From NCBI RefSeq assembly GCF_017498505.1, contig NZ_CP071798.1, forward strand, positions 868,001-932,000: DNA of 64,000 nucleotides, read 5' to 3'. Source of the stretch: Sporosarcina sp. Te-1 (GTDB taxonomy: Bacteria > Bacillota > Bacilli > Bacillales_A > Planococcaceae). Positions 63,778-64,000 of this stretch are shown piece by piece. Each line of letters opens with the position of its first letter. The first letter of the stretch is position 1. The position numbers and the translations under genes were made by a program. The notes below the pieces were generated by a model. That model made no database searches, was not told the DNA's origin, and saw only the letters and a list, made by a program, of their open reading frames with translations.

Positions 63778-64000
63778 CCATAGAATATCCGATAAGCCAT
63801 GTTTTGTTCCCGTGTACTCAAACGGCTCTCGCCTCGTACTTAGGGTGGTAATCATCTATCTACAGACTAAATCTGTCCCTTCGTCCGTTCATTTCCTTCC
63901 GAAGAGCGCCCCTACCATAATTTGGGTTTCTCACTCGCGGGGTTTACCTCGTTCCACCCGGCCTGTTTCCAAACCGGCTACGTCACTGTGGCACTTTTCA
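63778..64000 (-). ncRNA. rnpB: RNase P RNA, B-type, 3' part
   Basis: Minus strand from the window edge: TGCCACAGTGACG, GGTAAACCCC, GAGAAACCCAAAT, GGTAGGGGCG, AGATAGATGATTACC and ACAAAACATGGCTTAT, the conserved core of Bacillus-type RNase P RNA. The 5' half lies outside the window. The 3' end is estimated. It cuts 5' leaders from pre-tRNA with protein RnpA. Confidence 0.96.

Overview
The window reads as chromosome of a low-to-moderate GC, aerobic, Gram-positive member of the Bacillales. The best fit is the Planococcaceae/Caryophanaceae (Sporosarcina-like). Support: B-type RNase P RNA, aconitase, the ccdA/thioredoxin/ccdC/yneK block, ypsC-ypvA-dynA next to rnpB, purine-rich Shine-Dalgarno sites, frequent TTG/GTG starts, T-box RNA, LexA boxes of Bacillus type, and lipoproteins. 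Genus is an inference. No phage, IS element, plasmid origin, CRISPR array, tRNA or rRNA was seen.

Layout. 0-5.3 kb is AT-rich and decaying: a GNAT pseudogene, an ECF sigma/anti-sigma pair with both genes broken, small membrane proteins and an ABC exporter. 5.4-15.2 kb is housekeeping: aconitase, nicotinamidase, PAP2 phosphatase, lytic transglycosylase, Sco, the YvrJ/DUF2922/DUF1659 set and the cytochrome c maturation genes. A 21-bp-period heptamer array fills 15.34-15.66 kb. 15.7-26.9 kb carries a heterodimeric ABC exporter, YolD, an MFS pump, a LexA-controlled UvrX polymerase, a lipoprotein, an N-succinylamino acid racemase with its probable N-succinyltransferase, and IlvE. 27-33.5 kb is a second decaying stretch: a VOC/beta-propeller chimera, a second broken ECF locus with an internal inversion, small membrane proteins, then a HIT/PP2C pair behind a T-box. 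33.5-42.3 kb holds MepB, a LysR regulator divergent from a YfcC transporter and M20 amidohydrolase, and an ABC-2 operon. 42.5-45 kb is AT-rich with a dispersed 22-bp repeat. 45-49.7 kb is an NAD salvage island (NrtR, NadR-like, PnuC, NiaR). 49.8-64 kb returns to conserved core genes: HD hydrolase, TPR protein, Csp, RNase HI, metallophosphoesterase, sulfurtransferase, DynA, CheX, YpvA, YpsC, rnpB.

How genes work together. CcdA, a thioredoxin-like protein, CcdC and Sco serve cytochrome c and oxidase assembly outside the membrane. PncA, PnuC, the NadR-like enzyme, NrtR and NiaR form an NAD salvage and control network. UvrX and YolD belong to the damage response. The racemase and acetyltransferase pair fits D-amino acid conversion.

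The main non-textbook signals are the 21-bp heptamer array, two independently broken ECF loci (one with a reversible-looking 226-bp inversion), a T-box in front of HIT/PP2C, a candidate NrtR operator shared by two promoters, and a 22-bp repeat around 43.4-45.0 kb. Several frameshifts lie in 7-8 nt homopolymers, so sequencing error must be excluded before calling those genes dead.
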